Assembly: GCA_045540355.1 (NCBI GenBank)
Contig: JAZQHB010000008.1
Location: forward strand, 41,179 to 105,178
Length of the DNA stretch: 64,000 nucleotides
Direction: 5' to 3'
Source of the DNA: RGIG2945 sp045540355
GTDB taxonomy: Bacteria; Bacillota; Clostridia; Oscillospirales; Acutalibacteraceae
In this document: positions 32,883-40,573 of the stretch, in pieces
How positions within the stretch are numbered: the stretch's first letter is position 1
Layout: each line of letters starts with the position of its first letter
Notes under the pieces: generated by a model
The model's database searches: none
What the model was told of the DNA's origin: nothing
The model's input: only the letters and a program-made list of their open reading frames with translations
Program-made: the position numbers and the translations under genes

Positions 32883-33275
32883 ATGAGAGAAATACTATTT
32901 AAAGCAAAGCGAATTGATAATGGAGAATGGGTGGAAGGCTATTATGTTAAAACAGGAGAAGCAAGTTACATAGTAGTTCCATATTCACAAGCAGATATTT
33001 CGGGAGCAGAAGGTAGTACCATTGAAGTAGATGCAAACACCATCTGTCAATTTACAGGACTTACAGACAAGAACGGCAACAAGATTTGGGAGAATGATAT
33101 TGTGATAGGAAGAGAAGGGTATTGCGGAAATTCAAAACTTCCCACAAGGGAAATCAAGTTTAAAGTTGAATATTTCCATTGTTGCTATCGGTGGTTAGAT
33201 AATTCAGATATGTATGAATTTGAAGTGATTGGCAATATCATTGATAACCCGGAATTGATGAAGGAGGGAAAGTAA
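32883..33275 (+). CDS. YopX family protein
   Basis: 130 residues that match the YopX (SPbeta-type) pattern: REILFKAKRIDNGEWVEGYY, then VDANTICQFTGLTDKNGNKI, WENDIVI and FEVIGNIIDNPELM. YopX proteins are small beta-barrel proteins of phages and mobile elements without a known biochemical role. It starts 4 bases after the previous stop and probably is translationally coupled. Confidence 0.9.
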   Translation: MREILFKAKRIDNGEWVEGYYVKTGEASYIVVPYSQADISGAEGSTIEVDANTICQFTGLTDKNGNKIWENDIVIGREGYCGNSKLPTREIKFKVEYFHCCYRWLDNSDMYEFEVIGNIIDNPELMKEGK

Positions 33276-33277
33276 TT

Positions 33278-33655
33278 ATGGAACACAAACAGATTATTTA
33301 CGGGGAGTATGTACTTACTCCCTGCCAAAATGCGTTCAATGAGAAAACATCGTATTGGCTTTCAAAGAAAGACCACACGATTGCAGTCTATGCGTTTACG
33401 CCTATGGACGCAAAGGATTTGAAAGAAATGACGACTGATGAAAGTATGCAGTCGTACATTAGCCACTTTGAAGAAAAAGCAGGTGCCAAGACAAAGAATG
33501 AAATTATCAGTATGCTTCGTGAGATGCAGAAGGAAACGGCTAAATGCGTAGGCTTTATTGCAGGTACCGTTTCACAGCTTTGGGTAATCCGGGAATTGCT
33601 TGGAACCAGTATCGAAAAACTTGGTGGCGAAAGTATTGAGATAAGAATTGAATAA
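33278..33655 (+). CDS. Hypothetical protein, 125 aa
   Basis: AAGGAGGGAAAG precedes ATG. MEHKQIIYGEYVLTPCQNAF..., with a helical middle (KTKNEIISMLREMQKETAKC). Similar size and placement to other cargo proteins. Not recognised. Confidence 0.68.
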   Translation: MEHKQIIYGEYVLTPCQNAFNEKTSYWLSKKDHTIAVYAFTPMDAKDLKEMTTDESMQSYISHFEEKAGAKTKNEIISMLREMQKETAKCVGFIAGTVSQLWVIRELLGTSIEKLGGESIEIRIE

Positions 33656-33668
33656 GGAGGGTGCAGAG

Positions 33669-33950
33669 ATGTATTTATTGGAAGCAGAAGTGTACTTCTT
33701 GGAAGTGGAAAAAAGCAGAACCTTTAAGGTATATGCTCACACTCTCGAAGATGTAAAAACAATGAAAATTTCGGAACTTATCTTAAAGGCAGGTTCCGAA
33801 TTAGGTATTTCAAAAAGCGATGCAGTCGTTTTCTGTTCTTATACGCTCAATGGAGAATATGTAGACAGCGACGAATACTTCGTTGAATATACCGAGGAAA
33901 AAACAATGTGGGAGGGCAACGCTTATGGTAGGTCAAATGTCGCTGTTTGA
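33669..33950 (+). CDS. Hypothetical protein, 93 aa
   Basis: Start at ATG 33669, chosen because AAGGAGGGTGCAGAG precedes it. MYLLEAEVYFLEVEKSRTFK... alternates strands and a helix. It overlaps the next gene by 26 bases. Not recognised. Confidence 0.65.
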   Translation: MYLLEAEVYFLEVEKSRTFKVYAHTLEDVKTMKISELILKAGSELGISKSDAVVFCSYTLNGEYVDSDEYFVEYTEEKTMWEGNAYGRSNVAV

Positions 33951-34299
33951 GTTACTTACTCCTGCAAAAGAAGGTTGCCTTGTTACCTTTGACGAAGACA
34001 TCAACGAAATTTGTCGTAGATTATCTTCATTTGCTGAAAAGCAAGGTATAAGTACGGGCAAAACAGAATTTTCCATTTGGGATCACGCCAAAGAATACGG
34101 GTACCGATTGGATTACACTCTGAATGTAACAAAAGAGGTCTTAACAGACCTCTTTTTTGCAGAGTTACAGGAGATTGTAGATTTTGCAAAAACTAAAAAC
34201 ATCGAACTCTCGCCTATGACATCATTGTTTTGGCGGGACGGAACAGCGTCTATGTATGTGTTTAGCACATATTTAGACAGCAGAAAGAAACGGAGGTAG
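33925..34299 (+). CDS. Hypothetical protein with N-terminal clamp-binding-like motif
   Basis: Start at ATG 33925 with GGGAGGG upstream. The N-terminus is MVGQMSLFELL; QMSLF (4-8) resembles the beta sliding-clamp binding pentapeptide. The rest (CRRLSSFAEKQGISTGK, IWDHAKEYGYRLDYTLN) is alpha/beta and unrecognised. It could be recruited to replication forks. Confidence 0.66.
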   Translation: MVGQMSLFELLTPAKEGCLVTFDEDINEICRRLSSFAEKQGISTGKTEFSIWDHAKEYGYRLDYTLNVTKEVLTDLFFAELQEIVDFAKTKNIELSPMTSLFWRDGTASMYVFSTYLDSRKKRR

Positions 34300-34304
34300 A
34301 GTTT

Positions 34305-34457
34305 ATGAGTAAGATAGAACTCACAGAGAAGGAATTAAAAGAACGGGAAAAGGCTATAAAGTCTGACAAAACCAAATATTTCTATGATGAAAATGGAAAT
34401 GAATATTGGTGGAGTAAAGACGATTACAAAAAGCACTACACCCGTGACGAAGGATAA
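34305..34457 (+). CDS. Hypothetical small protein, 50 aa
   Basis: A short frame with GGAGGTAGAG upstream: MSKIELTEKELKEREKAIKS then KYFYDENGNEYWWSKDDYKK. Highly charged with an aromatic patch. It fills the space between the previous gene and a terminator, supporting that it is real. Confidence 0.62.
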   Translation: MSKIELTEKELKEREKAIKSDKTKYFYDENGNEYWWSKDDYKKHYTRDEG

Positions 34458-34466
34458 TTGTATCAA

Positions 34467-34498
34467 GAAGGGAGTGGCTACGGTCACTCTCTTTTTTT
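34467..34498 (+). terminator. Terminator of the methyltransferase-YopX module
   Basis: GGGAGTGGC/GTCACTCTC with loop TACG and a T run, just before the next promoter. Confidence 0.82.
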
Positions 34499-34503
34499 AT
34501 AGC

Positions 34504-34611
34504 TTGAATATTTCGTGAAACTATATTATAATAGCCTTGTAACGGCAAATAACAAAAAATTGACTAACAAAGAGGAAGAAATCCTACGGGGTATCTTCCT
34601 TTTTTGCTGTC
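34504..34611 (+). promoter_or_regulatory. Promoter plus attenuator, copy 5
   Basis: TTGAAT-N17-TATAAT, initial TTGTAACG, AACAAAAAA, GACTAACAAAGA, hairpin GGAAGA-AATCC-TAC-GGGGT-A-TCTTCC, T run, GCTGTC. The stem is kept with a changed loop (TAC instead of GTA) and a G.U pair, consistent with selection on structure. Confidence 0.84.
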
Positions 34612-34641
34612 AAAATCAAAAAAGAAAGGGGGTACTTTATT

Positions 34642-35253
34642 ATGGGTAAAGTATCTAAAAAAGCAGTGTTCCTTGCTTACAAAAAAGGAAAAATTTTAAT
34701 CAAAAGCATTAACGGAATTATGTTTGCGTGTATCGGCAATTACAGACTGGAGTTTGATAAAAAAGATGCAGATATGACATTATTTGATTATGTGCGTAAA
34801 CACGATGCACAGAAATTAACCGATTTAATGTACGAGGCAATCAGTAATTATATCGAAACGGGTGAGTTTACAGAAGGACTTTTCGACTTATTGTGTCCTT
34901 ACGGAGAGTTAAGTATCACAAAAGAAATGATTGCAGAGGCTTATCAGACCGGATTTATCCGTATTGCAGAGGAAGACGAAGAAATTGTTGCTGTAATAGG
35001 AAATAGTACAATTTTCCTTACAGGCGATAATGAAGGAAAGATGTCGGCAGAAGATTACCTCAAATGTTTCACAGCGGAAGAGATTATTGTGGAAATCGAC
35101 AAAATACTTCGGGACTATCCTTTTATGAGTAATGAGGAAGATTATATCTATTTCTCTAATTCTTGGATCGTAATGGAGGAAGCTATAAGTAATTACCTTG
35201 CGGAAAACTCCCAGTTGAAAAAAACTGGTAATGGCGTGGTAATCGAAGAATAA
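34642..35253 (+). CDS. Hypothetical protein with internal duplication, 203 aa
   Basis: Two halves look alike: KGKILIKSINGIMFACIGNY ... DYVRKHDAQKLTDLMYEAI and FIRIAEEDEEIVAVIGNS ... DYLKCFTAEEIIVEIDKIL. Each is strand-strand then a helix. Single-gene module behind attenuator copy 5; AAGAAAGGGGG precedes ATG. No known family recognised. Confidence 0.72.
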   Translation: MGKVSKKAVFLAYKKGKILIKSINGIMFACIGNYRLEFDKKDADMTLFDYVRKHDAQKLTDLMYEAISNYIETGEFTEGLFDLLCPYGELSITKEMIAEAYQTGFIRIAEEDEEIVAVIGNSTIFLTGDNEGKMSAEDYLKCFTAEEIIVEIDKILRDYPFMSNEEDYIYFSNSWIVMEEAISNYLAENSQLKKTGNGVVIEE

Positions 35254-35261
35254 CAAATAAC

Positions 35262-35307
35262 AAAAAACCTTTTGCAAAGCCGACGGGCAATGCAGAAGGT
35301 TTTTTTA
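35262..35307. terminator. Bidirectional terminator with GACGG loop
   Basis: AAAAAACCTT..TGCA..GCC-GACG-GGC..TGCA..AAGGTTTTTT. It serves the convergent genes on both sides. The loop CGACGGG recurs in other hairpins of the element. Confidence 0.85.
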
Positions 35308-35326
35308 TTTAAAACATAAACATTTC

Positions 35327-35707
35327 TTATTTCTTCGGATAAAAGAATATCCGCAGGTGGTAATTTTTCTCCATATCCGTTATTAAAATCTTGATATTCA
35401 CATTTTCGCCTTCGCAATATGCAATATAATGATACCCGCCGTCTTCATCGGCATTTTCAAGGTCAAACTTTTGGGCGAACTTGGGAATATCTTGATAGCC
35501 ACCGGGCAAAATCACATCAGCCATAAAATCACTGAAAGCCTGCATTTCGCCGGAAATTTCTTGGTTTCCGTTAGTACCTGCAACCACAAACCATTTATTA
35601 TACCATTTCCCTTTGATATAATCCAAACGGTTGTAAGCGTACATATCCCAGTCTACCATTTCAAATTCGCAATCTTTTAAAATTTTAAATTTCTCCGACA
35701 TCATCAT
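35327..35707 (-). CDS. Hypothetical protein, 126 aa
   Basis: I begin at the ATG cluster near 35707 (MMMSEKFKILKDCEFEMVDW), with TGAGGACG upstream. The longer frame lacks a ribosome site. C-terminal part IKILITDMEKNYHLRIFFYP is beta-rich. Last gene of a four-gene minus operon and overlaps its predecessor by 23 bases. Not recognised. Confidence 0.65.
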   Translation of the reverse strand: MMMSEKFKILKDCEFEMVDWDMYAYNRLDYIKGKWYNKWFVVAGTNGNQEISGEMQAFSDFMADVILPGGYQDIPKFAQKFDLENADEDGGYHYIAYCEGENVNIKILITDMEKNYHLRIFFYPKK

Positions 35708-36083
35708 CGTCCTCACAATCTGCATAAATTTTAATACATAAAGTATCACTTAATCTTTTTAACCGACGCACTTCGTTTACTAATTCTTTTGCATCATTAA
35801 CCTGCTGTTTTGAATAGCGAGGTTTTAGGGAAATTGGATTTAGGGGCATTACTTTACCGTTTTCAGTTTTTCTCACAATCTCCTTTGCTTTCAAATATTC
35901 TTCTCTCGGTGCAGTGCCGTCTTCCATATACAATTCCACAAGATAATTTACTTCATCATAAAGAATTTCCAAATCACTGCGGTCTTCTTTATCCAGTTCA
36001 TCGGTTTCCTCGATCAGTTCCTCTAACCGTGCTGACCGGACGCTTTTTAGGTATTTTTTTGCTTCTTCGTCAATAAAACGCAT
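35685..36083 (-). CDS. Hypothetical helical protein, 132 aa
   Basis: Highly charged and helical (MRFIDEEAKKYLKSVRSARL...), with an acidic tail ending ADCEDDDDVGEI. GAAAGGAG precedes ATG. A coiled-coil-like middle suggests protein interaction. No family recognised. Confidence 0.68.
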   Translation of the reverse strand: MRFIDEEAKKYLKSVRSARLEELIEETDELDKEDRSDLEILYDEVNYLVELYMEDGTAPREEYLKAKEIVRKTENGKVMPLNPISLKPRYSKQQVNDAKELVNEVRRLKRLSDTLCIKIYADCEDDDDVGEI

Positions 36084-36095
36084 TTCTACTCCTTT

Positions 36096-36416
36096 CTACG
36101 AAACGAAAGAGTTTTCGTCCAGCTTCGCGATGTGTTCCAGTAATAAATATAATTCAGAATAATCTTTGGGAACTTTTTTCATAAAGTTGCGGGCTTCTTT
36201 ATGTACGGATAAGGGGCAGGTAATATAAATTTCAGTACCGATTTCCGCACATTCATCATTTCTGCTTTCTGCATAATTCATTGCTTTGGTAGCACTGGCA
36301 ACTAATTCAGATAAAAAGTCCTTAATGTAAATGCGTCCGTTATAAGAAGGAAGGACGCTGTTGATTTCCTTAATCAGTTCGTAATTACATTTCACATTGA
36401 TACGAGCATATTTCAT
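36096..36416 (-). CDS. Hypothetical protein, 106 aa
   Basis: MKYARINVKCNYELIKEINS... ends KLDENSFVS. Its start abuts the stop of the upstream gene (one-base overlap), indicating coupling. Helix-rich, no Cys cluster. Function unknown. Confidence 0.7.
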   Translation of the reverse strand: MKYARINVKCNYELIKEINSVLPSYNGRIYIKDFLSELVASATKAMNYAESRNDECAEIGTEIYITCPLSVHKEARNFMKKVPKDYSELYLLLEHIAKLDENSFVS

Positions 36417-36817
36417 TATCGTTTCTCCTTTAACAATTTTCTTATATAAGCCTCTAACTTTTCCGCATCTTCGATAGAGAAAATCTCCGTAACATTTTCT
36501 ATATCTTCATCAGACAAGTCCGTTATCTCATAATCCCAAATCTCTTCAAGCGGATTAACGGGTTTTAATTTGCAACCCACAACGGTTCCTCTGATTTCCT
36601 GTACGGGAATAGCAAGACGGGGGTTGAATAAAATGAAATTGGTTTCCAAGTCCTTAAAGCAAGCTTCATCATCATACAAGAAACAGACAGTATCATATAA
36701 AATAAAGTGTCTTATGTCCCCGTCGGGAATAAACGGGCGACCACTATCAGCCATATATTTTTCATTTGTTTCTTTTATTTCAGTGGGCTTGCCCGGTTCT
36801 TTAACCAGTATTCTCAT
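36416..36817 (-). CDS. DUF3846-like protein, 133 aa
   Basis: MRILVKEPGKPTEIKETNE at the start and FLYDDEACFKDLETNFILFN, then IRGTVVGCKL, follow the pattern of small DUF3846 proteins widespread on Firmicutes mobile elements, whose role is unknown. I use ATG 36817, which sits at good distance from AAAGGAG. First gene of the minus operon, divergent from recD2. Confidence 0.68.
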   Translation of the reverse strand: MRILVKEPGKPTEIKETNEKYMADSGRPFIPDGDIRHFILYDTVCFLYDDEACFKDLETNFILFNPRLAIPVQEIRGTVVGCKLKPVNPLEEIWDYEITDLSDEDIENVTEIFSIEDAEKLEAYIRKLLKEKR

Positions 36818-36911
36818 AATCATTCTCCTTTGGCTTTGTATTTATGTATATTATACTTTGACGACATAAAGAAATCAAATTTTTAGGAATACAAGTGCAG
36901 AAGTTAAAAAT

Positions 36912-36940
36912 TTGCATAAAAAAGTATACTATCGTATAAT
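36912..36940 (+). promoter_or_regulatory. recD2 promoter
   Basis: TTGCAT (36912-36917), 17-base spacer, TATAAT (36935-36940), followed by an approximately 70-base leader containing palindrome site 6. Confidence 0.78.
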
Positions 36941-36968
36941 ATAAGCAACTGACAAACAACAATTTTAT

Positions 36969-36989
36969 AAAGTAACAAATTGTTACTTT
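36969..36989. promoter_or_regulatory. Palindromic operator-like site 6
   Basis: AAAGTAACAA, central A, TTGTTACTTT: a perfect palindrome apart from the central base. It lies about 22 bases after the predicted recD2 transcription start and 26 before the start codon, a position where a bound repressor would block transcription. Confidence 0.78.
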
Positions 36990-37015
36990 TCAGCATTAAG
37001 AAAGGAAAAAATATT

Positions 37016-39220
37016 ATGGCAGAAGCCTTGGAGTGCGTATACGAAAAAACCATATATCAGCGTGAACAAAACGATGTAACCATAGCTTTGTATCACACTA
37101 CTGGAAAAAGCGTAATTGTGACTGGTTCGATGCTTCCGATTGCAAAGAAAGTAAAGTATGTATTTTACGGAGAATGGGTAAATCACCCGAAATACGGCAA
37201 GCAGTTTAAAATGACGGAAGGATATGATACTGCAAAACCCTCGACAAAAGAGAGTATCAAGGAATACTTGGCAAGCGGTACCATAAGAGGCATCGGACAG
37301 AAGACCGCAGAACGCATTGTTGAAATGTTCGGCGATGAAACATTAGATGTTATGGAAAAGGATATTTTCCGTCTTTTAAAAGTAAAAGGGCTTACAAAGA
37401 ATAAGATTGAAAAAATCAAAACTTCATTCGATGAAAATTTTGCTGGCAGGGAAACCATTGTGTTATTAGGGAAAAAAGGTATCTCTCCAAAGATTGCAAG
37501 TAAGGTCTATCAGAAGTTTAAAGATAAGGCAGTTAAGATTATTGAGGAACAGCCTTACCGTTTATGTATGGTACCGGGAATTACATTTCCCGTTGCAGAC
37601 AGCCTTGGACCGCAGACGGAAGCCTATGAATTAAATTATGACCGTTTTTTTATCTGTGCAAATTATGTACTGGCAGAGAATGAAAATAATGGAATGAAAG
37701 ATTATATCGGAAATCGCACCGCAGGAAGTTTATCAATGACGGTGCAGGATTTCGGCAATGCAATGTTATCTCTTCTGCGAATGAAGAGTATAACTGGGGC
37801 GAAAGTTTGTGAATATACCATTAAGGCTATCAAAAACGGACACTTAAAAATGCTTACCGATAATGGCGTGCAGTATATTTATCGTCCCGGTGTTTATCGT
37901 ATTGAAAAAAGACTGGCAGAAAATATTGCAAGACTGACAAGAAAAGAATTGTCAACAGCAGTTGAGAATATTGATGCCTATATTGCAAAAGCAGAGAATG
38001 AATTAAAAATTTCTCTATCAGAAGAACAGAGGCAGGCGGTTCTTAATGCGTTCCAAAATAATTTATCTTTGATTATTGGACCGCCGGGAACCGGAAAGAC
38101 CACTGTAATACAGGTTATTGTTTATATTTTTAAGGAATTAAACGATAAACCGCAGATTACTTTGCTGGCACCCACTGGTAGAGCCTCAAAGAGAATTACG
38201 GAAACAACGAATATGGACGCATACACCATTCACAGCTGTTTAGGTCTTCACACAGAGCAGATTAACGATGTGAATGACGAAGAAGAGTTTAAGATTGAAG
38301 AAGGTCTTATTGTTGTAGACGAAATGAGTATGCTTGATACAAGAGTAGCTTATCAGCTGTTTGCAAGCATTAGAAAAAGATGCAAAATTATTTTATGTGG
38401 CGACGATGATCAGTTACAGAGCGTAGGTGCGGGTGCAGTATTAAGAGATATGATTACTTCGGGAGTATTGCCCGTTACCACATTAAAGAATATCTATCGG
38501 CAGGACGCACAGAGTTTGGTGTATCGTAATTCCCATAATATCCGCGAAGGTAAATTTGAGTTAGAGTATGGCGACGACTTTATGATGTATGAAACCGATG
38601 ATACTGCGGATATGGAAGAACAAATGATTGCGATGTATTTGCAGAAAATCAAAGAATACGGTATGGAGAATGTAATGCTGTTATCGCCTTTCAAGGAACA
38701 CGATGCAGGCGTTTACAATTTGAACTCCCGTATTCAGAAGGCGTTAAATCCCGACGACAAGAAAGAATATCAAGGAAATGGCAAGACTTTCCGCACGGGA
38801 GATTTGGTAATGCAGTTAAAGAACAACGAAACGCAGGCAAATGGCGATATTGGCGTGGTAACTGCCATTCATAAAAGGGACGGCGAACAGATTGTATGTG
38901 TAAAGTTTGAAAAAGCCCGCAGGGATTACTTTGATGAAGAAGCCGGGGAAGAATTAAACTTGGCATACGCCTATACCGTACATAAAGCACAAGGTAGTGA
39001 AGCAAAGTGTGTTATTACTTGTATGCACGATATGCACTCGGTAATGCGGAAGCGTAATATCTTTTATACTGCTGTTACAAGAGCAAAGCAGGAAGTAATT
39101 GTATTCGGACAGAAGAGAGCCGTAGTAAAGGCAATTCAGACTGCCGATAAATCAAAGCGTAATACCGGACTGAAACAGATGTTAAAGCAAGAGTGTGGCT
39201 GTTGGAGTGAAATAAATTAA
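37016..39220 (+). CDS. recD2: RecD2-like DNA helicase
   Basis: 734 residues from ATG 37016 (AAGAAAGGAAAAAA upstream). The N-terminal part has the OB and helix-hairpin-helix segments typical of RecD2 (GTIRGIGQKTAERIVEMFG, VKGLTKNKIEKIKT). Helicase motifs: GPPGTGKT (about 355-362), VDEMSMLD, GDDDQLQSVGAGAVLRD and AYTVHKAQGSEAKCVI. RecD2 is a 5'-3' superfamily 1B helicase of bacteria lacking RecBCD. On a conjugative element it may process incoming or damaged DNA. Under its own promoter with a palindromic site. Confidence 0.93.
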   Translation: MAEALECVYEKTIYQREQNDVTIALYHTTGKSVIVTGSMLPIAKKVKYVFYGEWVNHPKYGKQFKMTEGYDTAKPSTKESIKEYLASGTIRGIGQKTAERIVEMFGDETLDVMEKDIFRLLKVKGLTKNKIEKIKTSFDENFAGRETIVLLGKKGISPKIASKVYQKFKDKAVKIIEEQPYRLCMVPGITFPVADSLGPQTEAYELNYDRFFICANYVLAENENNGMKDYIGNRTAGSLSMTVQDFGNAMLSLLRMKSITGAKVCEYTIKAIKNGHLKMLTDNGVQYIYRPGVYRIEKRLAENIARLTRKELSTAVENIDAYIAKAENELKISLSEEQRQAVLNAFQNNLSLIIGPPGTGKTTVIQVIVYIFKELNDKPQITLLAPTGRASKRITETTNMDAYTIHSCLGLHTEQINDVNDEEEFKIEEGLIVVDEMSMLDTRVAYQLFASIRKRCKIILCGDDDQLQSVGAGAVLRDMITSGVLPVTTLKNIYRQDAQSLVYRNSHNIREGKFELEYGDDFMMYETDDTADMEEQMIAMYLQKIKEYGMENVMLLSPFKEHDAGVYNLNSRIQKALNPDDKKEYQGNGKTFRTGDLVMQLKNNETQANGDIGVVTAIHKRDGEQIVCVKFEKARRDYFDEEAGEELNLAYAYTVHKAQGSEAKCVITCMHDMHSVMRKRNIFYTAVTRAKQEVIVFGQKRAVVKAIQTADKSKRNTGLKQMLKQECGCWSEIN

Positions 39221-39250
39221 GATTTGTCGGAATGACAGAAAGGAAAAAGA

Positions 39251-39517
39251 GTGAGTTTACTTGATAGAATAGCAAATTATTTTAAAGAATGGGACGGAAT
39301 AGAAAAAAACGCTCCCAAAATGGAATTAAGCATACAGGACCTTAGATACATTGCAGATATGAATGTAGAGCGTTGCAGATTGATTAGACAGTTAAATGAT
39401 GCAAATTTCAAAATAGAAAATATGAAATTGCTTTTGGAAAAATCAGCAGAAGAAATCGAAAATCTATATGGTAAAGATACGGATTTGTCAAAAGAAATAA
39501 GAGATTTTATTAGTTAG
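39251..39517 (+). CDS. Hypothetical coiled-coil protein, 88 aa
   Basis: Starts with GTG 39251 after GAAAGGAAAAAGA. The second half (CRLIRQLNDANFKIENMKLL...) is a long amphipathic helix. It is 30 bases after recD2 and may be co-transcribed. Not recognised. Confidence 0.65.
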   Translation: MSLLDRIANYFKEWDGIEKNAPKMELSIQDLRYIADMNVERCRLIRQLNDANFKIENMKLLLEKSAEEIENLYGKDTDLSKEIRDFIS

Positions 39518-39548
39518 ACAAAATTGAAGTTTGTAGAGGTATGGGATT

Positions 39549-39737
39549 ATGATTGTTGTAAAAATACACGACAAGCGTTGCATAAACAAATATCGGGCAG
39601 AGTTTTTTGAAACAGACGAAGTAACAAGTGAAGTTATTGAATTTGTTAAAAATAACGAAAAAGTATTTAGAATAATGCTATTCGATAAAACGCTTGATCG
39701 AGAAGAGTTTTTAAGTCAGTTCACCCAAACAGTTTAA
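39549..39737 (+). CDS. Hypothetical protein, 62 aa
   Basis: MIVVKIHDKRCINKYRAEFF..., ending LSQFTQTV. The ribosome site is weak (AGAGGTATGGG). Small and soluble. The same direction and spacing as its neighbours support it. Confidence 0.55.
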   Translation: MIVVKIHDKRCINKYRAEFFETDEVTSEVIEFVKNNEKVFRIMLFDKTLDREEFLSQFTQTV

Positions 39738-39795
39738 ATAAAAGCAAAGGGAAGTTTCAGTTATAATTTTGAACAATTATTAAAAGGAGATTATG

Positions 39796-39993
39796 ATGAA
39801 TAAAGCATTTAAAATTACCTTTATAGGAATATTGATTACTTTTTTAACTGCACCATTATCAGCAAAAGCATTGATGCAGGAAATGATATGCTATAAGGAC
39901 GGAAATGAGGATATTGCGGTAAAAACACGGTATGAAGTAATTAAGGATTTTTGCCACGGTATTCGATACGAAAAAATACAAGTAAAACCCTAA
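39796..39993 (+). CDS. Small exported protein, 65 aa
   Basis: MNKAFKITFIGILITFLTAP LSAKA is a signal peptide with likely cleavage after AKA; the mature part is about 40 residues with two Cys (ICYKDG, DFCHG). AAAGGAG precedes. It begins a run of four tiny membrane or exported proteins. Confidence 0.62.
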   Translation: MNKAFKITFIGILITFLTAPLSAKALMQEMICYKDGNEDIAVKTRYEVIKDFCHGIRYEKIQVKP

Positions 39994-40010
39994 AAAGGAG
40001 AGAATATAGA

Positions 40011-40172
40011 ATGTGGGGGCGAATTATTTTTTTAATAGTTTGGCTTTTTTTCTTAATTATCATTGGTCCTTTTATAAAAAATGAAAAAGTTATAAAAGGA
40101 GTAAATATTGCAACATTCATTATTGGTATAGGATTTATGGTATGGCTTGGTATAGATGTTACAAATATATGA
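40011..40172 (+). CDS. Small membrane protein, 53 aa
   Basis: Start at ATG 40011 (AAAAGGAGAG upstream; a longer frame would overlap the previous gene). Two membrane helices (IIFLIVWLFFLIIIGPF and ATFIIGIGFMVWLGI) joined by a short basic loop. It resembles the next gene product in layout and end (VWLGID vs IWLGIN), so the two probably arose by duplication. Confidence 0.65.
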   Translation: MWGRIIFLIVWLFFLIIIGPFIKNEKVIKGVNIATFIIGIGFMVWLGIDVTNI

Positions 40173-40184
40173 GAGGGAAGAAAA

Positions 40185-40361
40185 ATGGAATTTGAAATAC
40201 TGGGATATGAAATACCTATTTTAGTGATTGTATTATTTTTTCTTAAAATAGCAGGTAAATTCATTAAAAATGCAAAAATTATGATAATATTAAGTATCGG
40301 TGCAATTATTGTAGGGCTATTAGTTGGAATATGGCTCGGAATAAATATTCCCGGCATTTAA
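40185..40361 (+). CDS. Small membrane protein, 58 aa
   Basis: MEFEILGYEIPILVIVLFFL, loop KFIKNAKIM, then IGAIIVGLLVGIWLGINIPG. Two membrane helices like the upstream 53-residue protein. GAGAGGGAAG precedes ATG. No known function. Confidence 0.65.
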   Translation: MEFEILGYEIPILVIVLFFLKIAGKFIKNAKIMIILSIGAIIVGLLVGIWLGINIPGI

Positions 40362-40377
40362 GAGAGGAGAACAGATT

Positions 40378-40551
40378 ATGCAGACGATTATTATACCCGA
40401 CAACAATCCGAATATGGTACCCGCGACGATTGCAATTATCGGCGGTGTATTCTTCGTGGTTATGGTTATCCGTATCATTTTAACGATCAAGAGAAAAAAG
40501 AAGTTGGAAAGTTTACTGGTTCAGTTGAAGCAGGCAAGAGATAACGAATAA
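40378..40551 (+). CDS. Small membrane protein, 57 aa
   Basis: One central membrane helix (IAIIGGVFFVVMVIRIIL) followed by a basic cytoplasmic helix (IKRKKKLESLLVQLKQARDN). AGAGAGGAG precedes ATG. Third membrane miniprotein in the row. Confidence 0.68.
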   Translation: MQTIIIPDNNPNMVPATIAIIGGVFFVVMVIRIILTIKRKKKLESLLVQLKQARDNE

Positions 40552-40573
40552 GAGAAAGGGGCAAGGAGAAGTA

